Positions 43,988 through 52,678 of a stretch of DNA of 64,000 bases are shown here, piece by piece. The stretch's first letter is position 1. Every line of letters starts with the position of its first letter. A model generated the notes under the pieces. That model was given only the letters and a program-made list of their open reading frames with translations, was not told the DNA's origin and did no database searches. The translations under genes and the position numbers were made by a program. Origin of the DNA: Stenotrophomonas ginsengisoli (GTDB lineage: Bacteria; Pseudomonadota; Gammaproteobacteria; Xanthomonadales; Xanthomonadaceae); assembly GCF_001431485.1 (NCBI RefSeq), contig NZ_LDJM01000029.1:1-64000 (forward strand), given 5' to 3'.

Positions 43988-44832
43988 ATGTCGATCGCCA
44001 TGATCTTCTGGCAGAACTTGTAGCCGATGAATTCCAGCACCGAGCAGATTGCAATCAGGCCCCAGCCGATCGGCTCGTGCAGCAGCCCGCCCATGGTTTC
44101 GGGGTAGGCAAAGTACAAAAAACCACCGATGCCGACCGGCAGCAGGGCCATCACGATGCCCTGCAGCTTGCCCTGCGAGGTCAATGCCTTGACCTTGCCT
44201 TCCATCATCAACTTGCGGCGCAGGGTATCGGCCAGGGTGGCCAGGGTTTCGGCCAGGTTGCCGCCGACTTCGCGCGAGATGCACACCGCCGCGACGAACA
44301 GCTTCACATCGGGCAGGGGGACGCGTCTGGCGAAGTTTTCCAGCGCTTCTTCGGTACGCACACCCATGTGCTGCTCGCGCAGGATCAGCGACAGCTCCTG
44401 GGCCAGTGGTGGCACCCCGTCCTTGGCCAGGGTCTCCAGCGCCGGGTTGAAACCGACACCGGCGCGCAGGCTGCTGGCCAGCATCATCAGGCCATCGGGC
44501 AGTTGCTGCTGGATCTTGTTGATGCGGCGCTGGCGCAGCACGCGGTAGGCATGGCGCGGCACCGTGGCCAGGAACAGCAGGGCCACCGCGGGCAGGAACC
44601 AGCCACCGCTGAGCAGCCACAGCAGCAGCGGAATGCCCACCACCGCCACCGCATAGCTGACAAACAAGGCCCCTTCATTGACGAACAGGAACATGTCGGC
44701 CAGGTTGAGCTTGGCCTGGTCCATGAAGCTGGCCCGGTAGCGGGCCATGAAACGGTCGCCGGCCTGCACTGCAACCACGGCCAGCAGGCTGACGCTGACA
44801 AAGGCCATGGCGGCCACCAGCCACAGCATCAT
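43984..44832 (-). CDS. tadB: TadB-like type II secretion F family platform protein
   Basis: 282 aa; ATG 44832 or 44829. Helices near 2-22, 55-75, 78-93, and two C-terminal ones (IVMALLPVGIGGFLYFAYPETM; WGLIAICSVLEFIGYKF). The T2SSF core is LPDGLMMLASSLRAGVGFNPALETLAKDG ... ALENFARRVPLPDVKLFVAAVCISREVGGNLAETL. It pairs with TadC as the inner-membrane base of the Flp pilus machine. Its start overlaps the end of the TadA gene, so platform and ATPase production are coupled. Confidence 0.93.
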   Translation of the reverse strand: MMLWLVAAMAFVSVSLLAVVAVQAGDRFMARYRASFMDQAKLNLADMFLFVNEGALFVSYAVAVVGIPLLLWLLSGGWFLPAVALLFLATVPRHAYRVLRQRRINKIQQQLPDGLMMLASSLRAGVGFNPALETLAKDGVPPLAQELSLILREQHMGVRTEEALENFARRVPLPDVKLFVAAVCISREVGGNLAETLATLADTLRRKLMMEGKVKALTSQGKLQGIVMALLPVGIGGFLYFAYPETMGGLLHEPIGWGLIAICSVLEFIGYKFCQKIMAIDI

Positions 44833-46547
44833 GGGCCATTCTCCGGGTTGCGGAAGATGCCCATGTCCACCGCCACGCCGCGGTTGGCCAGTTCCTCGTA
44901 GAACTCGGGCACCGCACCGGTGGCGCGGAACTCGCCGACCACCTTGCCGTCGGCGCCGGCACTGGCGCGGGTCTGGAAGGCGAAGATGTCCTGCAGCTGG
45001 ATGGTGCCGCTTTCCATGCCGGTGATTTCGGAAATATGGGCCACCTTGCGCGAGCCGCAGGGGAAACGCTTCTGGTGCACGATCAGGTCCACTGCCGAGG
45101 AAATCTGCTCGCGCACCACGGTCATCGGCAGCTCCATGCCGGCCATCATCACCATCACCTCGATACGCGAGATCGCCTCGCGCGGGCTGTTGGCGTGGGC
45201 GGTGGTCAGCGAGCCCTCATGGCCGGTGTTCATCGCCTGCAGCATGTCCAGCGCCTCGCCACCACGGCATTCGCCGACCACGATGCGGTCCGGGCGCATG
45301 CGCAGGGCGTTCTTGACCAGGTCGCGGATGGAGATGTGGCCCTTGCCTTCCATGTTCGGTGGGCGCGCCTCCAGGGCCACCAGGTTGGGCTGCACCAGCT
45401 TCAGCTCGGCCGCATCCTCGATGGTGACCACGCGGTCGGTATCGGGAATGAAGTTGGACAGGATGTTGAGCAGAGTGGTCTTGCCCGAGCCGGTACCACC
45501 GATCACCACGATGTTCTTGCGCTCGCGCACGGCCATGATCAGAAACTGCAGCATCGCCGGTGACAGCGAGCCGAAGCGCACCAGGTCTTCGCCGACCAGC
45601 TTGTGCTTGGGGAATTTTCGGATCGAGATAGACGGCCCGCGCAGGGCCACCGGCGGGATCACCGCATTGACGCGCGAGCCGTCCTTCAGGCGCGCATCGA
45701 CCAGGGGCGAGCTTTCATCGATGCGCCGGCCCAGCGGCGTGACGATGCGCTCGATGGCCGACAGCACCGCGCGGTCATCGGTGAAGTTGACCGCCGACTT
45801 CACGATCTGGCCGCCGCGTTCGATGAAGATCATGTCGTGCGCGTTGACCATGATTTCGGTCACCGTTGGGTCATCGAGCAGGTCTTCCAGCGGGCCCAGG
45901 CCGATCGCCTCGTCCAGCACCTCCTTGGCCAGCCGGCGTGGATTGATGCTCTTGGGCAGGTCGGAAAACTCCCGGCTCATCACATCATCAATCAGCTTGA
46001 TGGTGGTGCTGCGCAGGGTTTCATCGTCCATGCCGCGCACATCGACCCGGCGCAGGTCCATCTGCTTGACCAGGGCCTTGTGCACGCTGGCCCGGTAGCT
46101 GGTCATGTCCGCTGGCAGCTCGCCGGGATGGGCGAGCTGCTGGCCGGTGTCCGGTGGCGATGGTGGCGCAGGCGGTGGCGGGCTGTGCGCCGGGGAGGGC
46201 ATTGCTGCCGCAGCTGCCTGGGCCGCGTGCACGGCAGGTGCCGGTGCCGGCGGTGCTTCGTCGATGACCTGCAGGCGATAGTCGCCGATCTCGATGCGGT
46301 CACTGTCCTGCAGCGGCCCCTGCAGGCCGTTGACCCGCTTGCCATTGAGGTTCAGCGCCGCGCGGCCTTCCAGCTGTTCGATGTGCAGGCCATCGGCAAG
46401 CCGGCGGATCAACGCATGCTGCTGGCCGATGCTCCAGCCCTGCAGCATCACCAGGTTGGCATCACCGCGGCCGATGCCGCACTCGTTGTGCAGGCAACGG
46501 ATCTGGCGTTGTTCGCGGTTTGGGGTGTCGACAAGGATCCTGAACAT
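44829..46547 (-). CDS. tadA: FHA-domain/TadA (CpaF) pilus assembly ATPase fusion
   Basis: 572 aa. The C-terminal part from about 150 is a normal TadA/CpaF secretion ATPase: Walker A GGTGSGKTT at 350-358, VTIEDAAELKL (Walker B region), RMRPDRIVVGECRGGEALDMLQAMNTGHEGSLTTAHANS. The first about 95 residues resemble an FHA domain (GIGRGDANLV, HALIRR, LNGKRV, DRIEIGDYRLQV) joined by a Pro/Ala-rich linker. Such a domain normally binds phosphothreonine, which suggests phosphorylation-dependent control of the pilus motor. Key Ser of the FHA SxxH motif is not obvious. Confidence 0.9.
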   Translation of the reverse strand: MFRILVDTPNREQRQIRCLHNECGIGRGDANLVMLQGWSIGQQHALIRRLADGLHIEQLEGRAALNLNGKRVNGLQGPLQDSDRIEIGDYRLQVIDEAPPAPAPAVHAAQAAAAAMPSPAHSPPPPAPPSPPDTGQQLAHPGELPADMTSYRASVHKALVKQMDLRRVDVRGMDDETLRSTTIKLIDDVMSREFSDLPKSINPRRLAKEVLDEAIGLGPLEDLLDDPTVTEIMVNAHDMIFIERGGQIVKSAVNFTDDRAVLSAIERIVTPLGRRIDESSPLVDARLKDGSRVNAVIPPVALRGPSISIRKFPKHKLVGEDLVRFGSLSPAMLQFLIMAVRERKNIVVIGGTGSGKTTLLNILSNFIPDTDRVVTIEDAAELKLVQPNLVALEARPPNMEGKGHISIRDLVKNALRMRPDRIVVGECRGGEALDMLQAMNTGHEGSLTTAHANSPREAISRIEVMVMMAGMELPMTVVREQISSAVDLIVHQKRFPCGSRKVAHISEITGMESGTIQLQDIFAFQTRASAGADGKVVGEFRATGAVPEFYEELANRGVAVDMGIFRNPENGP

Positions 46548-46549
46548 GG

Positions 46550-48043
46550 TTACGGCACGAACTGCTGCTGGCGCGGCGGCAACTGCTGCAGGCCCTGCTG
46601 CCGGTAGGACTCGCCCTGTTCGATCATCTGCTGGTTGAGCTCCGAGCCCGGGGTGATGATGCGCGGGGTGACGAACATCACCAGCTCGGTCTTGTTGCCG
46701 CGGAAGGCATCGGAGCGGAACAGCTTGCCCAGCACCGGGATGTCGCCCAGCAGCGGCAGCTTGTCCACACTCTGCGCGGCCTGGCTGTCGACCAGACCGG
46801 AAATGACGATGGTATCGCCGGCGCGTACGTTGAGTTCGGATTCGCTGCGGCGGGTCAGGAAACCGGGCACACCCATCGCGCTGACGCTGGGGTCGACACG
46901 GCTGACTTCGGCCAGCAGGGTGGTGGAAATCTCCTCGCTGCCGTTGACCACCGGGGCGATGTCCAGCTTGATGCCGTATTCCTTGAATTCGATCGCATAC
47001 TGGCCAAAACCCTGCGGAATCGGGATCGGTACCTCGCCACCGACCAGGAACTTGGCCGAGCCGCCGGAGCGGGCGCTGAGCTTGGGGCTGGCCAGCAGCA
47101 CGGCCTTGCCCTGGTTCATCATCAGGTTGATCTGCGAGGTGATCGAGGTGGCAATGCCGAAATAGCCCAGGGTGCCGGGCAGGCGGCTGGGCAGGTCCTG
47201 CAGATTGTCGAACGGGGCAGCGCCGGGCAGCAGGCGGAAGTAGTCATTGCGCTGCATGTCCTTCAGCCAGGCCCCGCCGGGGCCGTTGATCACGTTGTCC
47301 CACTTGATTCCCAGTTCTTCCAGGGCGGTGGTGTTGAACTCCATGATCTGCACATCCATCATCACCATCGGCCGCATGCCCACCGGGTCGGCCGAGGTGA
47401 AGTCCAGCAGTTGCGGATAGATGTCCTTCAGGTCCTTCAGGCGGGTGGACAGGGCCGGGTGCACATCCTTGCCGGTGACCACCACGCGGTCGGCGATCAC
47501 ATGCACCTCGATGTTGTCCATGTCCGCCAGCAGCATGCGCACGGTATCGGCCACCGCATGGGCATTGGCAGTGCCGACCACGATCGGCACGCTGTACTGG
47601 CGCCCGTCTTCCATCCACAGGTGCAGGGTGCTGTTGCCTTCCTTCTTGGCAATCACCACCACCTCGTTGCGGCCGATGTTGGTGACATCGACGATCTCGC
47701 CGTTGCCCACTGCCACCCGCTTCAGCGAGCCGCCGATGCTGTGCACCGCAGTTTGCCCGGGGAACAGGTTCAAACGGGCCGGCAGCGGCTGCACGCTGCT
47801 GGCATGGGCCTGGCGTGACTGTGCGGCGCTGGCCGGGGCCGGGAAGCTGCGGGCCGGCACCAGGGCGTTGTTGGCGGCCGGTGCGCTGGCTGCCGGTGCG
47901 GCGGGCAGGGCGAATACGGCCATGGGCTGCACCGCCGAAGGTGCGGTGGCCGGGGCAGGAAGCTGTTGTGCGTGGGCAGCAGAAGCGACACAGGCAAGCA
48001 GGCAGGCGACGCTACGCAGTCGCTTGGCGTTACGGTTGGACAT
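46550..48043 (-). CDS. cpaC: Secretin of the Tad/Flp pilus (RcpA/CpaC)
   Basis: 497 aa. A signal peptide (RSVACLLACVASAAHA), an Ala/Pro linker, then PARLNLFPGQTAVHSIGGSLKRVAVGNGEIVDV (a pilus-formation N-domain), BON-like repeats and the secretin core at about 225-455 with VMMDVQIMEFNTTALEELGIKW, GKAVLLASPKLSARSGGSAKFLVGGEVPIPI, TRRSESELNVRAGDTIVISGLV and VPLLGDIP-type LPLLGDIPVLGKLFRS. It makes the outer-membrane channel for the pilus. The ends are three bases from CpaB and three from TadA; no separate RcpB or pilotin gene is seen. Confidence 0.93.
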   Translation of the reverse strand: MSNRNAKRLRSVACLLACVASAAHAQQLPAPATAPSAVQPMAVFALPAAPAASAPAANNALVPARSFPAPASAAQSRQAHASSVQPLPARLNLFPGQTAVHSIGGSLKRVAVGNGEIVDVTNIGRNEVVVIAKKEGNSTLHLWMEDGRQYSVPIVVGTANAHAVADTVRMLLADMDNIEVHVIADRVVVTGKDVHPALSTRLKDLKDIYPQLLDFTSADPVGMRPMVMMDVQIMEFNTTALEELGIKWDNVINGPGGAWLKDMQRNDYFRLLPGAAPFDNLQDLPSRLPGTLGYFGIATSITSQINLMMNQGKAVLLASPKLSARSGGSAKFLVGGEVPIPIPQGFGQYAIEFKEYGIKLDIAPVVNGSEEISTTLLAEVSRVDPSVSAMGVPGFLTRRSESELNVRAGDTIVISGLVDSQAAQSVDKLPLLGDIPVLGKLFRSDAFRGNKTELVMFVTPRIITPGSELNQQMIEQGESYRQQGLQQLPPRQQQFVP

Positions 48044-48046
48044 GAC

Positions 48047-48826
48047 TCAGTTGCTTCCTCCAAGGATGTACTGCACGCCAGCCTGGTCATCATCACCAGC
48101 GCCCAGCAGTTGTTTCTGGGTGACCTCGTCGAGCAGGAACGGCCGCCGGTCTTCGCTCTGGCGCAGCATCACGCGCAGGCTGCCGGCCTTGTCGGCCACG
48201 GTCAGGCGCTGGGCATCGGCAGGGGTGAGCTCCAGGCTGACGCTGGCATAGCCGGCATTGGATTCATCCAGCGGGGTCTCGCCGACGCGGGTGCCGGTGG
48301 CCAGAACCAGCACGTTTTCCAGCAGCGGCATCACCCGCGCACCGTGCTTGTCATCATCAACGGTGAGCAGGATGTCGACATGGTCACCGGGGATGACCAT
48401 GCCGGAGATCGAATTGTTCTCGTCCACACTCAAGGTGTAGGCCACATTGCCCTTGGCAATCACCGCGGAAAACTGCTCGTACAACGGCACCAGGGCGGCG
48501 GCGCTGATCGGCGCGCCCTGGCGGATCGGTGCGCGCAGCATGCGGCCCAGGTGCTGTTCGTAGTTGTCCGGGGTGATCACATCGGCCGGCACCAGGTCCG
48601 GCGCCACCGGGCGCACGGCCAGGTCGTCAGGCTGCAGGATCTGACCGGCGGCAATGTCGCGGGTGGGCACGGCCACGGACATGGTGATTTCTTCGGGCAC
48701 CGCGGTGCGGGCGCTCACGGTGCGTTGCACATAGCTCACGGCCAGTACCGCGGCCAGGATGCCGATCAGCACGGCGACCAGCAGGAAGACCAGATTGCGG
48801 TTGAGTTGCAGTTTTACGGCTTTCAT
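48047..48826 (-). CDS. cpaB: Flp pilus assembly protein CpaB/RcpC
   Basis: 259 aa from ATG 48826, preferred because this ATG overlaps the TGA of the small pilin gene (ATGA); ATG 48832 would add two residues. N-terminal membrane anchor (NLVFLLVAVLIGILAAVLAVSYV), then an SAF domain (VAVPTRDIAAGQILQPDDLAVR) and RcpC/CpaB domain with MVIPGDHVDILLTVDDD and GSLRVMLRQSEDRR. Periplasmic, thought to gate or stabilise the secretin. Directly followed by the secretin gene. Confidence 0.92.
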   Translation of the reverse strand: MKAVKLQLNRNLVFLLVAVLIGILAAVLAVSYVQRTVSARTAVPEEITMSVAVPTRDIAAGQILQPDDLAVRPVAPDLVPADVITPDNYEQHLGRMLRAPIRQGAPISAAALVPLYEQFSAVIAKGNVAYTLSVDENNSISGMVIPGDHVDILLTVDDDKHGARVMPLLENVLVLATGTRVGETPLDESNAGYASVSLELTPADAQRLTVADKAGSLRVMLRQSEDRRPFLLDEVTQKQLLGAGDDDQAGVQYILGGSN

Positions 48827-48996
48827 ATCCATCCAAGCGACAAGGCGTAAGTGAAACTGGTGTAGGCATCGCGCAGGGCATCAATCAGCTGGGCAATGAC
48901 GTTGGGCCGAGCCAGCAGCACCAGGGCGGCGAGGGCGGCGACGATGCAGTACTCCACGGTGGCGGCGCCGTATTGGCGACGGTTGATCGGAGGCAT
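48823..48996 (-). CDS. 57-aa Flp-like mini-pilin
   Basis: A reading frame of 57 codons from ATG 48996, with TGA overlapping the cpaB start. The sequence MPPINRRQYGAATVEYCIVA continues into LAALVLLARPNVIAQLID. This has the Flp class cleavage pattern: Gly, four residues, then Glu-Tyr (GAATVEY) and a hydrophobic helix. It is shorter than the main Flp pilin at 52077 and has a single conserved helix. Location immediately before cpaB, where a flp gene usually stands, supports it. It could be a second major or a minor pilin. Confidence 0.75.
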   Translation of the reverse strand: MPPINRRQYGAATVEYCIVAALAALVLLARPNVIAQLIDALRDAYTSFTYALSLGWI

Positions 48997-49000
48997 GGCG

Positions 49001-49672
49001 TTACCTGCGCATCTGGTTGGCGACGATTTCGGTGTGCTGGGCGGCGCGGTTGAAGGTCATGCTGAGCACCTCGCTGCCGCGCTGGTAGCCGGCCTGGCAC
49101 TGCACCGCCATGACGCTGCAGCGGTGCTGGCCATCGTCTTTCCAGCCTTGTTGCTGCAGGCGGGCGCGGTACCACTCCCAGGCCTGGTAGGTGGACTGCG
49201 GTGATTCCAGCGCAATCGTGCGTCCGGGGTTGTCGTGGTAGCGGGTGTCGGAAATCACCTGGCTGCGCTCCGGCTGCGGGAAGCCATGGCCGGGTGCATG
49301 TCCCGGTTCACGGCCGAGCAGCTCGGTGATGCCCAGCTGCACCTGGCTGCCACTACTGCCGCCGCGCACGTCCAGAGTGATGAAGTGACCGCCTTGCTGG
49401 TAGGCGATGATCTGGCGGTCGCCGAATTCGGTGACCTTGGCCTGGCCCTTCCAGTGGCGTTGATAGAAGCCGATAACCTGGGCCGGGCTCATCCCGGTGT
49501 GGAAACGCGAGACCCGCATCGGCACGTTGTTGTGGACCATGTGGCTGGACACCAGCTCGCCCTGGGCGTGCTCCGGCAGGGGCACGCTGGGCCAGTTGCC
49601 GGCATCGGCGGGCTGCGGGGAAAGTAGCCAGGCCAGCAACAACGGCAGGCTGAAAGTGAAGGATCGAACCAT
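49001..49672 (-). CDS. Secreted protein in the Tad locus, unknown function
   Basis: 223 aa from ATG 49672, chosen for its signal peptide (FTFSLPLLLAWLLSPQPADA). The mature protein is hydrophilic; visible blocks are VPMRVSRFHTGMSPAQVIGFYQRHWKGQ and a Cys pair (RCSVMAVQC) near the C-terminus. No family recognised. It is four bases upstream of the mini-pilin and 10 bases downstream of the TadE-like gene, so it belongs to the Tad operon and is probably a periplasmic assembly factor particular to this lineage. Confidence 0.78.
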   Translation of the reverse strand: MVRSFTFSLPLLLAWLLSPQPADAGNWPSVPLPEHAQGELVSSHMVHNNVPMRVSRFHTGMSPAQVIGFYQRHWKGQAKVTEFGDRQIIAYQQGGHFITLDVRGGSSGSQVQLGITELLGREPGHAPGHGFPQPERSQVISDTRYHDNPGRTIALESPQSTYQAWEWYRARLQQQGWKDDGQHRCSVMAVQCQAGYQRGSEVLSMTFNRAAQHTEIVANQMRR

Positions 49673-49682
49673 GCCGGGCCGC

Positions 49683-50510
49683 TTATTGGGCCGGCGCATT
49701 GCGCGGCAGTTTGTCGGTCGGGGTCACATCCGGTTCCACCAGGCCCACATCCAGCTCGCCAATCACGCCGAAGATCGGCAGGGCGCTGACAAAGTCCAGC
49801 TCGGGCACATACTCGGCCAGGGCCGCGGTCGGGCTGAGCGAGCGCACCTGGCTGACCACCGAGCGCCGCAACGGGTTGCGGTCATTCCAGCGCCCCGGGC
49901 CGGAGGCATTCCATGCATCCACCAGCAGGGTGCTGCGGGTGTCGATGCTGACCTGCATGCTGTCAAACGGGTTGAGGAAGCGGTTGGTTGTGCCGCTGCG
50001 GTAGCGCAGCTGGTCCGGCTTGACCTGGCTGTGGGCGGTCACCAGGCCATTGCGGTTGGGCGGAAAATCGCCCGGGATCACCCCCATCAAGGCGCCCAGG
50101 TTGCCCATGAAACCGCTGTCGGCGGCATTGGCATAGCGCTGCAGTACGATGCCATCGGCGTTGAGCAGTGGCCGGTTGGAATAGGTGTTGAGCATGGCAT
50201 CGTCAAGCCGGTTGCTGCCGCTGGTGGTGCTGATGCGCGAGTCGACCACCGCGTCCGGGCCGGCATGGAAGCGCCCCAGCAGGCGCTGGCGCATCTGGTT
50301 GCTGTCCGGCACCGTGCCCGGATCGGCCACACTGGCTTCCCAGACCGCGGCGCGGGTCATTTGTGCGGCGGTGTGGCGCATGTAGGCGTACTTGCCCAGG
50401 ATCGGTACCAGCAGCAACAGCGGCACCACCACCAGGCAGGCGATGGCCACCTCGACCAGGCTCTGGCCGCGTTGGCGTGCGGGTGTGGTCCTTGCCGGAT
50501 GCTGGCTCAC
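49683..50510 (-). CDS. TadE/TadF-like pseudopilin
   Basis: 275 aa. The N-terminus QRGQSLVEVAIACLVVVPLLLLVPILGKYAYM has the Gly-x4-Glu pattern (GQSLVE) and a hydrophobic helix, as in TadE-type minor pilins. The long extracytoplasmic part is rich in Asn, Arg and Asp, without recognised domains. It overlaps the TadG-like gene start region by four bases (its ATG at 50510 overlaps the upstream TGA at 50507). It is a second TadE-type gene, apart from the one at 42043. Confidence 0.83.
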   Translation of the reverse strand: MSQHPARTTPARQRGQSLVEVAIACLVVVPLLLLVPILGKYAYMRHTAAQMTRAAVWEASVADPGTVPDSNQMRQRLLGRFHAGPDAVVDSRISTTSGSNRLDDAMLNTYSNRPLLNADGIVLQRYANAADSGFMGNLGALMGVIPGDFPPNRNGLVTAHSQVKPDQLRYRSGTTNRFLNPFDSMQVSIDTRSTLLVDAWNASGPGRWNDRNPLRRSVVSQVRSLSPTAALAEYVPELDFVSALPIFGVIGELDVGLVEPDVTPTDKLPRNAPAQ

Positions 50511-51970
50511 GGCATGGCCCCGAGCAGGCGGGCAATACCGGTGGGGGTTTCCACCAGGCGTGCCTGCCAGTACGGGTTGAACAGGTTGCCGACCTCCAGC
50601 TTGCGGTCACCGCGGGCAAAGGCGGTCAAGGCGAAGGGACGGTTGAAGTAGACCTGGGCACTGGCCAGGGCGCTGACATCGCCACCATGGGTCTTGTCGG
50701 TCAGCGCCATCTGCCCGGCACCCATGCCGTCGATGTGCGGGCTGGTGCGCGACATGGCCTGGGCCGACTGCACGTGCAGGGTGAACACCGGGCCGACCGT
50801 GTCCTTGTCGGCGTTGTTGTTGCGCGGGTCGTTGTTGCTGGCCGTGCCCTTGCCATCGGCCACATCGTAGTAATCGCGCAGGCCGTCATAGCCGGTGAAG
50901 AAGCTGCCGCTGCGGTTGCCGCCCACATTGGGGTCGCGGTTGGCATTGCGCACCAGGGTGCGCCCGGTCTGGCGGCGGGCATCGCCGTAAGGGCGATGCA
51001 GGCGGTTGTTGTCCCAGCCATCGCGCCAGCCGTTGCCGTTGTTGATGCCCCACAGGAAGGTCTGGTTCTGGTAGTTCTTCACTGCCTGCGCACCGCCCCA
51101 GCCCAGCGGGAGGTCCAGATCGTCCATCGGCCAGGGCAGGCTGACCTCCAGCGACAGCGTGTCCACCGCTGCCCACTGGCGATAGCCGACCATGTCGGTA
51201 CCGCCGGCCTGGTTCAGGCGCAGCGGCCACAGGCCGGCGTCCTTGTCGCGGGTGCGCGAGAAGCGGTCGCGTGACTTCATCACCACGTTGCGGAAGCGGT
51301 CGGCGCCGGTGGCGGTACCGGTCTGCGGGATGCGGTGCAGGGTGGTGAAGGTATTGAAGGCCTGGTGCAGCTGGGTGGTGAGCTGGGCACTGCCGGCGGC
51401 ACTGAGGCGTGCACCGGGGGCGTTGGCTTCCACGATCTGGCCGGCGAACTTGATCGCATCCACACTGCGGGTGGCGGTGTTGAACAGCAGCCGGGTGCCA
51501 TTGGCCAGGGTGCCGTTGATCAGGTCCAGGCCGTTGATGGCCAGCTGGAAGGCCTGGCGGATCAGCGGGCGCACCTGGCCCAGGGCCACATCGATGGCCT
51601 GGAACACACGCGCCAACACCGCCGCAACCTGGCCGATATAGGGCACCCACGAAATCATGTTGAGGGTGGTCTTGATGTTGCGCGAAGTCTTGTGCACCTG
51701 GTTGAGCCAGGAATACATGCCCACCATCTGCGCCACGGCCACTTCGTTGGCCACGCGGGCGCGGTTGCCGTAGGCGGCGAAGTTCAGGGCACGTGCCTGC
51801 TGCACGGCCACACTGTAGGCAGCAGCATCGGCGGCATTCACCAGCTGGGTTTTGCGGGCCAGGCTTTGCTGGTTGCTGAACATCACCAGCACGCCCACGC
51901 TGAGCACGGCCAAAAACGCCACCGACAGGATCAAGGCCTGGCCACGTTGTTTGCGGGGATGCTGGGACAT
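50507..51970 (-). CDS. TadG-like pilus-associated protein
   Basis: 487 aa from ATG 51970 (ATG 51994 would add eight residues). KQRGQALILSVAFLAVLSVGVLVMFSNQQSLARKTQLVNAADAAAYS is the typical TadG start: Gly-containing cleavage-like site, membrane helix and the NAADAAA motif. The large extracytoplasmic part (80-487) has amphipathic helices up to about 190 and a Gly/Asn/Asp-rich C-terminus. No von Willebrand factor A domain was recognised. Likely a pilus-linked surface or anchoring protein; overlaps the TadE-like gene. Confidence 0.83.
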   Translation of the reverse strand: MSQHPRKQRGQALILSVAFLAVLSVGVLVMFSNQQSLARKTQLVNAADAAAYSVAVQQARALNFAAYGNRARVANEVAVAQMVGMYSWLNQVHKTSRNIKTTLNMISWVPYIGQVAAVLARVFQAIDVALGQVRPLIRQAFQLAINGLDLINGTLANGTRLLFNTATRSVDAIKFAGQIVEANAPGARLSAAGSAQLTTQLHQAFNTFTTLHRIPQTGTATGADRFRNVVMKSRDRFSRTRDKDAGLWPLRLNQAGGTDMVGYRQWAAVDTLSLEVSLPWPMDDLDLPLGWGGAQAVKNYQNQTFLWGINNGNGWRDGWDNNRLHRPYGDARRQTGRTLVRNANRDPNVGGNRSGSFFTGYDGLRDYYDVADGKGTASNNDPRNNNADKDTVGPVFTLHVQSAQAMSRTSPHIDGMGAGQMALTDKTHGGDVSALASAQVYFNRPFALTAFARGDRKLEVGNLFNPYWQARLVETPTGIARLLGAMP

Positions 51971-52076
51971 GCGGGTTGCTCGATTGATGGGCATGAACGC
52001 GCTGCCTGCTGGAGTGCCACAAGGGAATGCCCTTGCTGACCTTCATCGAGAAGGACAGCAGGGGCCGGGGCGGTGA

Positions 52077-52355
52077 TTACTTCGGCTCGTTGCCGTTGTA
52101 GGAATTCAGGCCCTTCTTTTCCTTGGCCTGTTCTTTGGCGAAGTTGGATTGGTTGTTGGCGTGTCCAATCATTTCGCGTGAGCTGTTGGCATCGCCGGCA
52201 AGTTCGTTTGCCATGCCGGCAACCTGCGAACGCACGGTGCCGCCGAAGAAGGTGAACACGCCGATCGCGGCGATCGCGATCAGTGCCACGATGATGATGT
52301 ACTCGGTCATGCCCTGGCCACGCTGCTTGCGGCCCAAACGACGATTGATGCTCAT
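52077..52355 (-). CDS. flp: Flp-family type IVb pilin, major subunit candidate
   Basis: 92 aa from ATG 52355 with an AAGGAG site ahead. MSINRRLGRKQRGQGMTEYI gives the class III leader: a basic segment, Gly, then QGMTEY with Glu at +5 and Tyr at +6, followed by IIIVALIAIAAIGVFTFFGG. The mature C-terminal 45 residues are Asn, Lys and Glu-rich (REMIGHANNQSNFAKEQAKEKK), longer than in short Flp pilins. It is the first gene of the Tad unit and should form the fibre. Confidence 0.9.
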   Translation of the reverse strand: MSINRRLGRKQRGQGMTEYIIIVALIAIAAIGVFTFFGGTVRSQVAGMANELAGDANSSREMIGHANNQSNFAKEQAKEKKGLNSYNGNEPK

Positions 52356-52630
52356 GCTGGTTCTCCTTGTGCCAGTACGGCTGTGGCTGTCACCAGCCTG
52401 TATCCCCCTGGCGTGGTTGGACGTGCGGGATGCCGCCGACGAGCGTTTCCTTGTCGCGACGGCCGGCAGCGTATGAGTCGCAAATGAACGATTCAATACA
52501 AAACGCCAATCAATTGACGTTCCTGTGATTCGGTTTTGGAATTGCCGGTGAGGCCGATCACACTTTGCTGGATCTGTTTTTTCAGTTGCCGACGCATGCT
52601 GTCAGTGTGCCGACGCTGTTGGTCAGCACA
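52356..52630. other. Upstream region of the flp gene
   Basis: About 275 bases between the OmpA-gene terminator and flp. It is AT-richer than the flanks around 52480-52540 (minus strand includes ACGTCAATTGATTGGCG) and should hold the flp promoter; I see no -10/-35 pair or enhancer-type sigma-54 box that is convincing. No coding potential. Confidence 0.4.
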
Positions 52631-52657
52631 AAAAAAGCCACCGCAAGCGGTGGCTTT
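52631..52657 (-). terminator. Terminator of the OmpA-family gene
   Basis: A GC-rich stem (AGCCACCGC ... GCGGTGGCT, 52636-52655) with a tight loop. Read on the minus strand it is followed by a run of T residues (52635-52629), 22 bases past the stop codon of the OmpA-family gene. Confidence 0.85.
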
Positions 52658-52678
52658 CGATCAACACGCGCGGGTCTT

